This document shows, one piece after another, positions 10,900 to 23,300 of a stretch of DNA of 64,000 nucleotides. Source of the stretch: Oegoconia quadripuncta (lineage: Eukaryota; Arthropoda; Insecta; Lepidoptera; Autostichidae); the NCBI GenBank assembly GCA_949316235.1, contig OX438748.1, positions 35,804,036-35,868,035 on the forward strand, read 5' to 3'. The first letter of the stretch is position 1. Each line of letters opens with the position of its first letter. The position numbers and the translations under genes were made by a program. A model generated the notes under the pieces. That model was given only the letters and a program-made list of their open reading frames with translations, was not told the origin of the DNA and searched no databases.

Positions 10900-13260
10900 A
10901 AAATGTGCGTTTTTAGCGAGATCAACTTAGGGAAGTTTGGAATATGTATCAAAGATTATTATTTGACAGTGCAAGAATAATTTGAAACAATTGCACAACA
11001 GTCTTAGCAGATACTCATAAGTTTAATTGTATTGTATAGACAAGGACTTTTTGTGAATTACATATACAATTATTAGCTAGCGGTGTTAAAATTTTAGCAA
11101 GATCAACTATAACAAAGATTATTACTTGACCGAGCGAAACATTCGAAGTATTTGCACAATAGACTTAGCAAATACGAATAAGTTTTTAGCGAGATCAACT
11201 GACAAAAATAAAAATATACATTAAAGATTATTACCTGACAGAGCACGATTAATTTGAAGCAGTTGCACAACAGTCTTAGCACATACTAATAAGTGTAATT
11301 ACATATAACTTATTAGCAGTCTTTTTAAAAATTCTGAATTATATATTTACAATTGTATTGTATAGACAACGACTTTTTGTGAATTACATATACAATTATT
11401 AGCTAGCTATGTTAAAATCTTCAGCACAACAGTTGAACATGCAAGTTCAACTATAACAAAGATTATTACTTGACCGAGCAAAACAATTAGAAGCAGTTGC
11501 ACAACAGTCTTAGCAAATACGAATAAGTTTAAATGTATTGTATAAGTAAGGATTTATTATGCCTTACATAGAAACATGTTAGCCAGTGTGGTTAAGTTTT
11601 TAGCGAGATCAACTAAGGAAAGTTTAAAATATATATCCAAGATTATTACCTGACAGAGCAAGATTAATTTGAAGCAGTGGCACAACAGTCTTAGCAGATA
11701 CTAACAACTTTAATTGTATTGTATAAACAAGGACTTTTTATGAATTACATAGAAACGTTTTAGCTACTGTTATTAAGTTTTTAGCGAGATCAACGAAGGA
11801 AAATTAAAAATATCCATCCAAGATTATTACCTGATAGAGCAAGATTAATTTGAAGTAGTTGCACAAACAGTATTAGTAGATACTAATAACTTTAATTGTA
11901 TCGTATAAACAAGGACTTTTTATGGATTACATAGAAACATTTTAGCTAGTGTTATTAAGTTTTTAGCGAGATCAACTAAGGAAAATTAAAAATATCCATC
12001 CAAGATTATTACCTGATAGAGCAAGATTAATTTGAAGTAGTTGCACAAACAGTATTAGTAGATACTAATAACTTTAATTGTATCGTATAAACAAGGACTT
12101 TTTATGGATTACATAGAAACATTTTAGCTAGTGTTATTAAGTTTTTAGCGAGATCAACGAAGGAAAATTTAAAATATACATCCAAGATTATTACCTGATA
12201 GAGCAAGATTAATTTGAAATAGTTGCACAACAGTCTTAGCAGATAGTGATAACTTTAATTGTATCGTATAAACAAGGATTTTTTATGGATTACATAGAAA
12301 CATTTTAGCTAGTGTTGTTAAGTTTTTAGCGAGATCAACTAAGGAAAATTTAAAATATACATCCAAGATTATTACCTGACAGAGCAAGATTAATTTGAAG
12401 CAGTGGCACAATAGTCTTAGCAGATACTAATAAGTTTAATTGTATCGTATAAACAAGGACTTTTTATGGATTACATAGAAACATTTTAGCTAGTGTTGTT
12501 AAGTTTTTAGCGAGATCAACTAAGGAAAATTTAAAATATACATCCAAGATTATTACCTGATAGAGCAAGATTAATTTGAAATAGTTGCACAACAGTCTTA
12601 GCAGATAGTGATAACTTTAATTGTATCGTATAAACAAGGACTTTTTATGGATTACATAGAAACATTTTAGCAAGTGTTGTTAAGTTTTTAGCGAGATCAA
12701 CTAAGGAAAGTTTAAAATATATATCCAAGATTATTACCTGACAGAGCAAGATTAATTTGAAGCAGTGGCACAACAGTCTTAGCAGATACTAATAAGTTTA
12801 ATTGTATCGTATAAACAAGGACTTTTTATGAATTACATAGAAATATTTTAGCTGGTGTTGTTAAGCTTTTAGCGAGATCAACTAAGGAAAATTTAAAATA
12901 TATATTCAAGATTATTACCTGACACAGCAAGATTAATTTGAAGCAGTGGCACAACAGTCTTAGCAGATACTAATAAGTTTAATTGCATTGCATAATCAAG
13001 GACTTTTATGTAGTACATATAAACTTATTAGCGACTGTTATTAAGTTTTTAGCGAGATCAACTAAGGAAAAATTTAAATAGATAGCAAAGATTATTACTT
13101 GACCAAGCAAAATAATTTAAAGCAGTTGCACAGTAGTCTTAGCAAATACGAATAACTTTAATTGTGTAGTAACAGACAAGTCATTTTTATCAATTAAGTA
13201 CAAACTTGTAAGCTTATATAGCTAAGTTTTTAGATAGATTCATTTCGGGACGTTAAAAAC
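10900..13260 (+). repeat. ~180 bp tandem array, about 12-13 copies
   Basis: TTTTTAGCGAGATCAACTAA recurs at about 11600, 11780, 11960, 12141, 12320, 12500, 12680, 12865 and 13040, with more diverged copies from 10911. Within a unit come CCAAGATTATTACCTGACAG, AGCAAGATTAATTTGAAGCA, CACAACAGTCTTAGCAGATA, GTATCGTATAAACAAGGACT and ATTACATAGAAACATTTTAG. The central copies (11.6-12.9 kb) are the most alike. No coding frame. Confidence 0.9.
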
Positions 13261-13930
13261 ATATACTGAGGATAATATCTTAGTTCAGTTTGCGAAGTTT
13301 TGTGGTAATGTTGACTAATATGTATCTTTGCCGCTAGTAACAACAAAAATTAGTAAGAACCGTGACTTTCTTAGCACTAGTAAATAACAGTCCATTGCTA
13401 TCACAGCCAAACAACAACTTTGTTACTACGAATAAGGACAAATTGCTGGATAAAGAAAGAATTTAGCAGTACTGACTAATTTTTTCAGCTAAATATTGTT
13501 TGACCCTGCAGCTAACTGCTCTTTATTGAGGTAGAAAAGCCATCGCTACGGTTGCAAAAATTTTTGATTGGACAACTAAATCGCGGCAACCAAGTTTGTT
13601 TAGCTGCGATATATAAACCATTTCTTTCCGTGTATTCTATTTTAATGTTGTTTACATTATGCCACGGAGGCGGTTCGATAAAATAATAGACACCCTTGTG
13701 AAACGTTCCTCCTCTATCAACAATCCGTCGCTTATCAAATATCACAGTCATTCTTACACAAGATGATATAAGATATATATAACGATTAAAGCCGATTTCA
13801 TTACAGGGTCAGTGTCATTAACATCTCAAAGATATACTCCGACAACAAACACTCTCACACCGAGATAAAGTATAATGTTTAAATGTAATGAAAACAAACG
13901 GTTGCGTTATCGAAACGTCCAGATAACCGC
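13261..13930. other. Unassigned sequence upstream of the aminotransferase gene
   Basis: A degenerate SINE-B head on the minus strand lies near 13644-13680 (TTTACATTATGCCACGGAGG). The rest is unassigned. The array on the left ends near 13260. Confidence 0.45.
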
Positions 13931-13936
13931 AGCGTT

Positions 13937-13944
13937 TGACGTCA
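13937..13944. promoter_or_regulatory. CRE-like palindrome TGACGTCA in the putative promoter
   Basis: A perfect TGACGTCA lies 120 bp upstream of the aminotransferase start codon, in a locally CpG-richer stretch (13900-13965) that contrasts with the AT-rich surroundings. Known consensus for CREB/ATF-type bZIP factors; function here is inferred only. No convincing TATA box is visible. Confidence 0.4.
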
Positions 13945-14063
13945 TAACGCGTAACGTCGAAATTGCGGATTTTTTTTTTAGTAATTTTCGCGAGCGAAAC
14001 CTGAGCAGACTGCTTTGGTGATAATTAAAAAAAAAGTGACAGAAACGAAAGAGATTTACCAAA

Positions 14064-14307
14064 ATGCTTGTGACGATAAAAGTAGTTAAACTTAATAGTA
14101 AATTAAGTAGATTACTGGAGGTTCGTCCAATTGTGGCCTTACTCAAGAGCCACTACTCGGATGTGGACGGGTCTACGGATATATTGAAACAGTACACGGA
14201 CGCGGGGAACTTCAGTGAGAGATACAAACCACTGACAGTAGAAGACTATGGCAGATTCATTAGTACTAGGTCTTCTAAGAGAGAGCCGGCCCTTACGAGG
14301 CAGATCA
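14064..14307 (+). CDS. Aminotransferase exon 1
   Basis: Codes for residues 1-81 and the first base of codon 82; donor ATCA|GTAAGT. The first ~60 residues (MLVTIKVVKLNSKLSRLLEV and on) have no counterpart in the human protein. Family similarity begins at DYGRFISTRSSKREPALTRQ. The extension is Lys/Arg-containing with few acidic residues at its start, which would suit a transit peptide. Confidence 0.9.
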
Positions 14308-17300
14308 GTAAGTAGCTTTATAAAGATAAGACAACCACAGTGACGACAAGTGAAATTAAAAATGTTTTATATCGTACATTATAAAAGTAACATCTGAAAT
14401 CGTCATCACAAAAATCAAAATCAAAAATGTTTTATTTCGTAAGTTATAAGAAAACATTTGAAATCGTCATGTCATACAGTTATCGCTCATTCACTAGGCA
14501 GTCTCCCCAGAGAAGAACGAACAAGAAAATCAGGGGTTGCTCTTTTTAAATAAGTCAATTCAAATACATTTTGGAATAATTGTTAAATTTATGATTCGAC
14601 AAAGAAAAATAAGAATAGAATATACTGGATATAGCGGAGCAGTTCATGTCCACGCATTCTTATCATCCAGATAGTCAGAAATTTTATAATAGCCTTTCGC
14701 TATTATAAGTATTATAACACATACAATTACAGCTCATTCACAAGGCATCAATCTTCCCAGAGAAGAAGAGAAAGAAACTCAGGAGTTGCTCTTTTAAATA
14801 AGTATATTTTTACCATTTACGTTTCGACAAAGAATAATAGAAAATAATATCGTGAATATCACCGAGTGGTTCATTTCCATGCATGTTTATCATCTAGATA
14901 GAAATTTATTAAATGTAATATAGGATCTCTTCCAAATGAACCACAGTATTGTTCGAATTTTTAAGTGGTATCCTTTTTAATTCAATTCAAATATTTCATA
15001 CAGAAATTAATTCCCATTTTGAATTTCATGCTAGAATTACACACTGACGTTCGCATTTTTATTTTTGTCCTGGCAAAGTATCACATGGAGGGTCCGTGGC
15101 TAATAATGAACTAAATCGGCGATTACTCCGAGTCGCTTGTATAATTAGCAGGACTCTTAAATAGTACCTAACATGTACATCGCCTGAGGTAAAAAATAAG
15201 TTTGCGCTCGAGTGATACTCTATTTTTCATCTCCCTCTATGGAAAAGAAGAAGCGCTTATTATGTAAATATTTGTATGTAATGTTCGTAGAAACCTAGAG
15301 AACGTAGAAAAGCGTAGTTCGCGCGTTTTTAGTATTTTTTTTTTAATTAAGGACGGCGGCCGGCTCCCTGCAGCCGTTACAACCAAACAAAATATTCTTT
15401 ATTGCACAACAATAAGAAATATATCACAATGTGATCATTGCTGATGCAAAACATTACTTTTTTCATACAACGTTTTATTTGGATCTCTTTGGTAGAATCG
15501 TGCCGAGGAACCACAGAGTATACCGGATGAGTTTTCTACCGTAAGGAACAAAATAAATTAGGTAAGTGAAATAGAAGTTATTGCCATAGGTAGTATATTT
15601 TTTTTTCAATAACGCACGCGTCGGCTCTACATTGGATATGCGACTCTACATTGGATATGCGACTCTACATTGGATATGCGACTCTACATTGGATATGCGA
15701 CTCTACATTGGATATGCGACTCCACATTGGATATGCGACTCCACATTGGATATGCGACTCCACATTGGATATGCGACTCCACATTGGATATGCGACTCCA
15801 CATTGGATATGCGACTCCACATTGGATATGCGACTCCACATTGGATATGCGACTCCACATTGGATATGCGACTCCACATTGGATATGCGACTCCACATTG
15901 GATATGCGACTCCACATTGGATATGCGACTCCACATTGGATATGCGACTCCACATTGGATATGCGACTCTACATTGGATATGCGACTCTACATTGGATAT
16001 GCGACTCTACATTGGATATGCGACTCCACATTGGATATGCGACTCCACATTGGATATGCGACTCTACATTGGATATGCGACTCCACATTGGATATGCGAC
16101 TCCACATTGGATATGCGACTCTACATTGGATATGCGACTCCACATTGGATATGCGACTCTACATTGGATATGCGACTCCACATTGGATATGCGACTCCAC
16201 ATTGGATATGCGACTCCACATTGGATATGCGACTCTACATTGGATATGCGACTCTACATTGGATATGCGACTGGCGTGAATCGTAGGGTTCCTGTCATAC
16301 GACATTTATTTGGAACTCATATTTTTTCCAAGTTTTCTTTATTTATTTAATTTAATGATATAATTAAGTGGAATGGCTACACACGCGAGCGTCAAATGAT
16401 ACAATTAAAGCCATAATCGATATATATTCTTTATTGCACATAAAAATAAAACATGTTGACAATCAGTCGGAAATATTGTACAAAGGTGAGCTTATCTCTA
16501 ATAGAGATCTCTTCCAGCCAACCTCAGTGGTGGTTAGAGCATTGTGCGGGATGGTGAACAAAAAGTGCAGTTACGGAATGATAAATATACTATACATATA
16601 GGTATATAATATAATATGTTATTTACATACATACACTACTAGAATACAGAAATACACTTAGTTATAAAATTACCCGTGATTATTAGTAAACTATATAATA
16701 TAAATAAATAAATATCACATATATAAGTACATAATTGTTAAAATATAAAAGCAGATGCTGTTAGTGCCATAAACAGTGATCTTAGTGCCATACATTTGTG
16801 GGCTGCGTCTTTTGGTCTTCTTGTAAACCCAACCTAATCACAAGCGCTGGTTATCGGTAGCAGTCGTTTGAGGCCGAGAGCAATTCATATTCCAGGTATA
16901 TATTTTAACGGAACTTGCATACCTTATAGTGACAAAGTCAAAAACCTCGGGGTCATCTTTGATGGCCATCTGTCGTGGTCACCTCATATAAACGACGTGA
17001 GCAGGCGCATGCATTACACCTTTCACTCTCTTAAGCGACTTCAGAACTTCCTTCCTTTAAGAACTAAAATTATGCTTTCACAAACCCTTCTTCTCCCCAT
17101 ACTAGACTACGCTGATGTATGCTACTTGGATGTGACTGAGGAGTTGCTAAATAAGCTTGAGCGCCTACAAAATCTTGCCATACGTTTCATTTTCGGATTA
17201 CGTAAATATGACCATGTATCTGCGTTTCGCGCTCAGCTAAAATGGCTCCCCATCCGACTTCGGCGCAATGTGCACATCCTCTCCTTCCTATATAACATCC

Positions 17301-20300
17301 TCAAAAATCCCAACTCTCCTGATTATCTGAGTTCCCGCTTTAATTTACTCCCCCCTCCTGATGTTCCTAGGCGATCCTGCATTACAAAAACACTTGCCTG
17401 TTGTAGAGCCACAACAAACTTTCTTTTTCACTCCTTTAGTGTTCAAGCAGCCATGATGTGGAATAAACTGCCAAAATTAATTCAGGATAGCCCTTCAATT
17501 GCAGTATTTAAGAAAAGGCTAAAAGAGCATTACCTCTCCCATCTTTCGTGATATTAGTATGTGTATGTAGGTTTATAGTACATATATATATATTATTAAC
17601 CGAAAATTTCACTGAAATGGGCGTGGCCAGTGTGACGTCAGAGTGTGGGGGTACCACTTTGGAAGGGGCAGCAGGCCAGACGGTGAATATCGTCGAGCGG
17701 CAACTTCACTTGGGCTCGCAGCGCTCGGAGGCGACGGACGTTCACCAGGATTCAGTGCTTTAGCTTTGTCTATGCGTTGTTTGCATTTATTTAATTTGAT
17801 TTGTTAATTTACTTGCCAATAATTATTACAGTTTAGGTTTCGTAATTGTTTTTTTTTAATATAATCCGATTCTTATTGCTAACATCAGAAGTGGGATAGC
17901 TCTCATTGCTTTATCCGCTTTTGGTTTGGCATTCTGACTTTTAAATTAATTCCGTTAGTTAAATTCAGTGCATTATTACATTAGTGGGTAGTGAATAACT
18001 TGTTACGACATGTCTGAATCGAGTAGAAAGCGCAAACGCAAACAGCGTGATAATACACCTGATTTAGATTTGCAACAGCAGCTTCAGATAATTTTATCTC
18101 GTTTGAACGCATTAGAACGTGACCCAAATACGCGAGTTGTTAGCGAGTGTGGTGCCGGAGGGTCGAATACAATTAATGTGTCGATACCGCCCGATGCCAC
18201 TGGTGAATTATACGTCCCGACCCCGATGACGCTTGCGCCACCACCAGCTGCGTCTGCGCAGGCGCCTGCCTCGCTGCTCACCGCGGTGCCCCAACCTGCG
18301 CCGCCGCCAGAGACGCCGCTGCCGACGCCATCGTATAGCGTCGAAACGGTATTTAGTGAAGTAACTGATAAGCTCGTCAGCGCGATAAGCGCAATAAATC
18401 CGGTAAGATCCACCCATGTTTATATTTCTAATTTTGACCCGGCTTTAAATGACATTGAGGTGTGGTTTGATGAAGTGGATCATATCCGTGTTATGCATCG
18501 GTGGGACGACAGGGAATGCCTAGCCAGAATAGGAAACTGTTTGAAGGGAGATGCGCGTGTGTGGCTCAACGAGTGGGTGACTAATGATCGTAGTTGGTCA
18601 AATTTTAAACGCGAATTCAAGGCCTTATGTCCACGGAGGGTTGACATTGCTAATATTTTATTTGATGTAATGAAAACGCATTCGGATAATTATAGAAGCT
18701 ATGCAGAATATGCGAGACGATCGCTGTTGCGTCTCCGCATAGTAACGGGTCTGAGTGATGAATTAATTACTGCAATTATCATACGTGGTATAACAGACCC
18801 TCAGATTCGCGCGGCCGCCACTAACGCGAATTTATTGCCGAATGATTTAGTGAACTTTCTCTCGATTTACGTGAAACCCGCTCAAACGCCACCCATTCGT
18901 AAGACACACACTACGCGTAACGTTTTTCAAAAAAATAGCCACCCATATAAACGAGAACAAAATAGACCGACACCGAAGTGTTTTTCTTGTGGAGGTTTCG
19001 GTCACAAGCAGTACGATAATTCGTGTCCAAAACGAGCGAAGGTAGAATCATCTTCTACTACCCCCATAACAAACAATGAGAAATCTGAGCCGTGCTCTTT
19101 TTGTAAAAAAATGGGTCACAAGATTGACAATTGTTTTGCTAAGCAACGAGCCGAATCCCATAGTAAATCAAGTGTCAGTTTTTGTCGTGAAATCCAGGGT
19201 AGTTATAAAAATAATGATATTGCCACTGCAGTTATTCAAGGTGTGCCTGTGGACATTTTAATTGATAGCGGTTCTACCATATCGCTCATTTCGGATACCG
19301 TTGTGAAGCATTTTCATTGTAAACAGATACCCTCATTTCGTGTTTTACGTGGTATCGGAAGTCAAGAGTTAGAATCCAGTTATTCAACGACTTTAACAGT
19401 GGAATTCCCCGAGATATCGTTAGAAATCGATTTCCACGTTGTGCCACATAATTGTTTGACCATACCGGTAATAATTGGTACTGACGTATTAAACAGAGAT
19501 GGAGTTACTTATACTCGATCTAGAGGTAAACAGCGACTTATGCGAGTAGAAAAAGTTTTTGCTATAGAGTCAAATGTGCATTCTATGATCAATACACCTT
19601 TAGTGGGGAGTGATAAAAAGCGTTTACTGTCATTAATCGATGATTACTCACAAAATTTTATTTCTGGAACCGCTACTACGACAGTTAAAACTGGATCAAT
19701 GCACATCTCACTCACCAGCGACACTCCGATTGTATATAGACCATATAAGTTATCTCACGATGAGAAACTACGTGTCCGTGACATTATTAAAGATCTTCTT
19801 GCTAAGGGAATTATTAGGGAGTCACAATCTAATTACTCCAGTCCAATACTATTGGTAAGGAAGAAAGATGGCAGTGATAGAATGTGCGTGGACTTTCGGG
19901 CGTTGAATGCGATTACAGTGAAAGACCGCTATCCACTACCGTTAATAGATGATCACATTGATCGTTTGGGAAACAGTAAATTCTTTACAAGCCTTGATAT
20001 GGCTACTGGCTTCCTTCAAATTAGAATGGATAGCGAGTCTACTCACAAGACAGGCTTCGTAACGCCCGAAGGGCACTTTGAATTTTTGAAAATGCCGTAC
20101 GGTCTTGCAAATGCTCCCGTAGTTTACCAACGTATTATCGCAAATACGCTGCGTTCCTTTATTGAATCTGGACGAGCATTGGTTTATATAGATGACGTAC
20201 TCCTGCCCAGCCTCACGATAGAGGAAGGCCTGCAGACGCTGCGAGAGATTTTGCATGTTTTAACTGAAGCCGGTTTTTCCATAAATCTCAGGAAATGTAC

Positions 20301-23300
20301 TTTCCTTGCTGACGAAGTTGAGTACCTGGGCCGCACAATTAGTAATGGTCAGGTTAGTCCGAGCGCCCATAAGGTGGAAGCACTTGTGAAGGCACCGGTA
20401 CCCGGCAGCGTCAAGCAAGTTAGACAATTTTTAGGCTTGGCGGGGTATTTCAGACGATATATTCCTGGATACTCCGTGAAGACAGCTTGTATGGCACGAC
20501 TACTTCGCAAAGGCGCCGTATTTAAATGGCATGATGAACATGAACAAGTTCGTAAGGAAATAATTGGTCACTTAACTAACGAGCCGGCTCTCGCTATTTT
20601 CGACCCATCTCTGCCGACGGAGGTGCATACCGACGCCTCGTCGATAGGCTACGGTGCTGTTCTGCTTCAAACTCATTCGGAAGGCCGTAGACGAGCTGTT
20701 GCTTATTTTAGCAAAGTTACTCAAGGCGCTGAATCTCGTTACCACTCTTATGAGTTGGAGACGTTGGCCGTTGTCAAGGCATTGCAACATTTCAGGCATT
20801 ACCTTATTGGAATGCGCTTTAGGGTAATTACAGATTGTAATGCTTTGAAAATGACTCAACGTAAGAAAGATCTATTACCGAGAGTGGCTCGGTGGTGGAT
20901 CTATTTACAGGACTATGATTTTGAGTTGGAATATCGAAAGGGGGCTGTGCTATCTCACGCCGACTATTTGAGCCGTAATCCGATTAATATGTGTACAGTT
21001 AAGAGGCCACACAACTGGGCACAGATAGCACAGGCCGCTGACGAAGAGACCCAGTCTATGCTACAAAAACTTAGCGATGGTGAATTAGACTCAAATCGAT
21101 ATATTAAACGTAACGATGTGTTGTACTATAAACTCGATAAAACTGGAGAACAATCTCGATTGTTATGTTACATCCCAAAAGGTCACCGTCTTAGTTTAAT
21201 GCGAGTTTTCCATGACGAACACCAACACATTGGCGTAGATAAGACTGCTGAGTTAATACTGAAGCATTTTTGGTTTCCCGGACTTAGACAATTTGTTCAA
21301 AAATATATCCGGCATTGTATTGTATGTTTGTCACAGAAAAAGTCGCCTAGGCAGCCATTACAGCCTATTGAGTCATGGACCAAACCCGGTACACCTTTTG
21401 ATACTGTGCACAGTGATGTTTTGGGGCCACTTCCAGAATCAAATGGATTTAAATTTGTCGTCATAATTATTGATGCTTTTACAAAATATTGTCTTTTGTA
21501 CGCTATTAGTAGACAAGATACAAGTGAACTAAAACGAGTTTTTGAAAATGCTATTTCTCTATTTGGAACCCCTAAACTCATTGTCGCTGATCGAGGGCGA
21601 ATGTATGAAAGTTCAGCTTTTGCAAATTGGGTCGAAGGGTTAGGCAGCAGATTGTACCTCATAACACCTGAAATGCATCAAAGTAATGGGCAGGTTGAGC
21701 GATATTGCCGTACGATTTTGAACATGATCCGTGTTGAGGTAAATTTTAGAAATGCAAAATGGTCGGATATTTTATGGAAGTTACAGCTCAACCTGAATAT
21801 TACCAAGCAAAGGTCAACACAATATTCACCTCTTAATTTGTTAATTGGCAGTGAATCAGTGACGCCCGTCATACGCTCCTTAGTGCGCGATATAGCCCTG
21901 CAAAGTACTAGCTCTAATCGCGAGTCCTTACGCGAGCTTGCCAGACAACGCGCATCCGATTTATTGGATAAGAATCGAGAAAAGCAAGATGCTCGTATTA
22001 ATAAAGAACGTAAGCCTCCGCGCGTTTTTAAGAACGAGGATCTAGTCTTTGTACGCAAGTGGAGTCAATCTACAGGCAAGCTAGACTCCGGTATGCGTGG
22101 GCCATATAAAGTGATGAAAGTGCTGCCTCATGGTCGTTACGACCTAAAGTTAGTAACAGGGTCGTATGGTAAGACCACTCAGGCCGCAGCTGAATATATG
22201 ATGTTATGGCGTGGTGAATGGACCCCTGAGGTCTGTGCTGCATTTTACGAGAGTGAGTACCACTCATTTGCACCAAACGATATCTTGTATAGCATCCTGA
22301 GGGCTCTGCTATGGTACCTACTTCACTATGTGTACGGTTTGTTTCGTAGAATCCTGAGGGCTCTTCTACGCTGGCATCCCGAGGGCTCTGCCAGTAGGAA
22401 CATGCTGAGGCCTCTGTTCCCGTTTAAGACTTAGGTATCCTGAGGGCTCTGTCTAATGTCTAGTCTGGACAAGCTGAGGCCTCTGTCCTGTTGTATAGGT
22501 ATCCTGAGGGCTCTGCCTAAGTTTAGTCTGGACAAGCTGAGGCCTCTGTCCTTGTTGTATACCTAGGTACCCTGAGGGCTCTGCCTATGGTTCGGTATGC
22601 TGAGGCCTCTGCCATGTGAGAAAGTTAAGGCCGCTCGCTAGTGAGGCCGAGAGAATCCCGAGGGCTCTTCTCTGATTTTTTGATAATTTAAAGAATTTAC
22701 ATCATTGATGCGTATTATAATTATGTTTACAATTCTAATGTCAACAATGTTGTTTTAGGTGGTGATGATTGTTCTGAGGACGATGTAATTTCAGAATTAT
22801 GTTGTTCTCCCGATGACAGTATGGTGTCTACGATACACTCTGACGCAGATGCGGGCGAGGTCGCGCCGCCGTCAGGAGAGGCCGTATTAACCGAAAATTT
22901 CACTGAAATGGGCGTGGCCAGTGTGACGTCAGAGTGTGGGGGTACCACTTTGGAAGGGGCAGCAGGCCAGACGGTGAATATCGTCGAGCGGCAACTTCAC
23001 TTGGGCTCGCAGCGCTCGGAGGCGACGGACGTTCACCAGGATTCAGTGCTTTAGCTTTGTCTATGCGTTGTTTGCATTTATTTAATTTGATTTGTTAATT
23101 TACTTGCCAATAATTATTACAGTTTAGGTTTCGTAATTGTTTTTTTTTAATATAATCCGATTCTTATTGCTAACAATATATATAGTATATATGTATATAA
23201 TTAAATTATGTTATGTATATATTTCGCAGTAGGTATATGTAATATATTTAGTGTAAGTTTATTATTCAGTTATCTTTTCTTTTTTTTTATTTGTTTTATT

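Larger units (their letters stand above)
17594..23175 (+). mobile_element. Complete Ty3/Gypsy-type LTR retrotransposon, 5582 bp
   Basis: Two 291 bp LTRs that appear identical by eye (17594-17884, 22885-23175) flank one gag-pol frame. LTR ends are TATTA...TAACA, slightly off the usual TGTTA...TAACA. The flanks are ATAT on both sides, compatible with a short target duplication in an AT repeat. The primer site resembles the 3' part of tRNA-Leu, as known for the mdg3/micropia/blastopia group; the single fused frame fits that group too. I find no envelope frame. Intact domains and matching LTRs indicate a recent insertion. Confidence 0.93.

Noticed and set aside
1..13260. Telomeric or subtelomeric TTAGG repeats
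   Set aside because: The frequent word is TTAGC inside long units; no runs of TTAGG were found.
15624..16272. CRISPR-like array
   Set aside because: Units are contiguous with no variable spacers, and the sequence is eukaryotic; it is a minisatellite.
15632..16350. Long overlapping open frames (77-226 codons) on both strands
   Set aside because: They are produced by the 19 bp minisatellite, which lacks stops in these phases; no non-repeat coding content.
17548..17763. Frame with the same C-terminus as the 3' LTR accessory frame
   Set aside because: Its first part is flanking LINE 3' UTR sequence joined by chance to the 5' LTR.
18084..22276. Antisense frames of 68-126 codons across the retrotransposon
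   Set aside because: Shadows of the gag-pol coding frame; no domains of their own.
18010..23175. Endogenous retrovirus with envelope (errantivirus)
   Set aside because: No envelope-like frame with signal peptide or membrane span exists between pol and the 3' LTR; only a short acidic frame is present.
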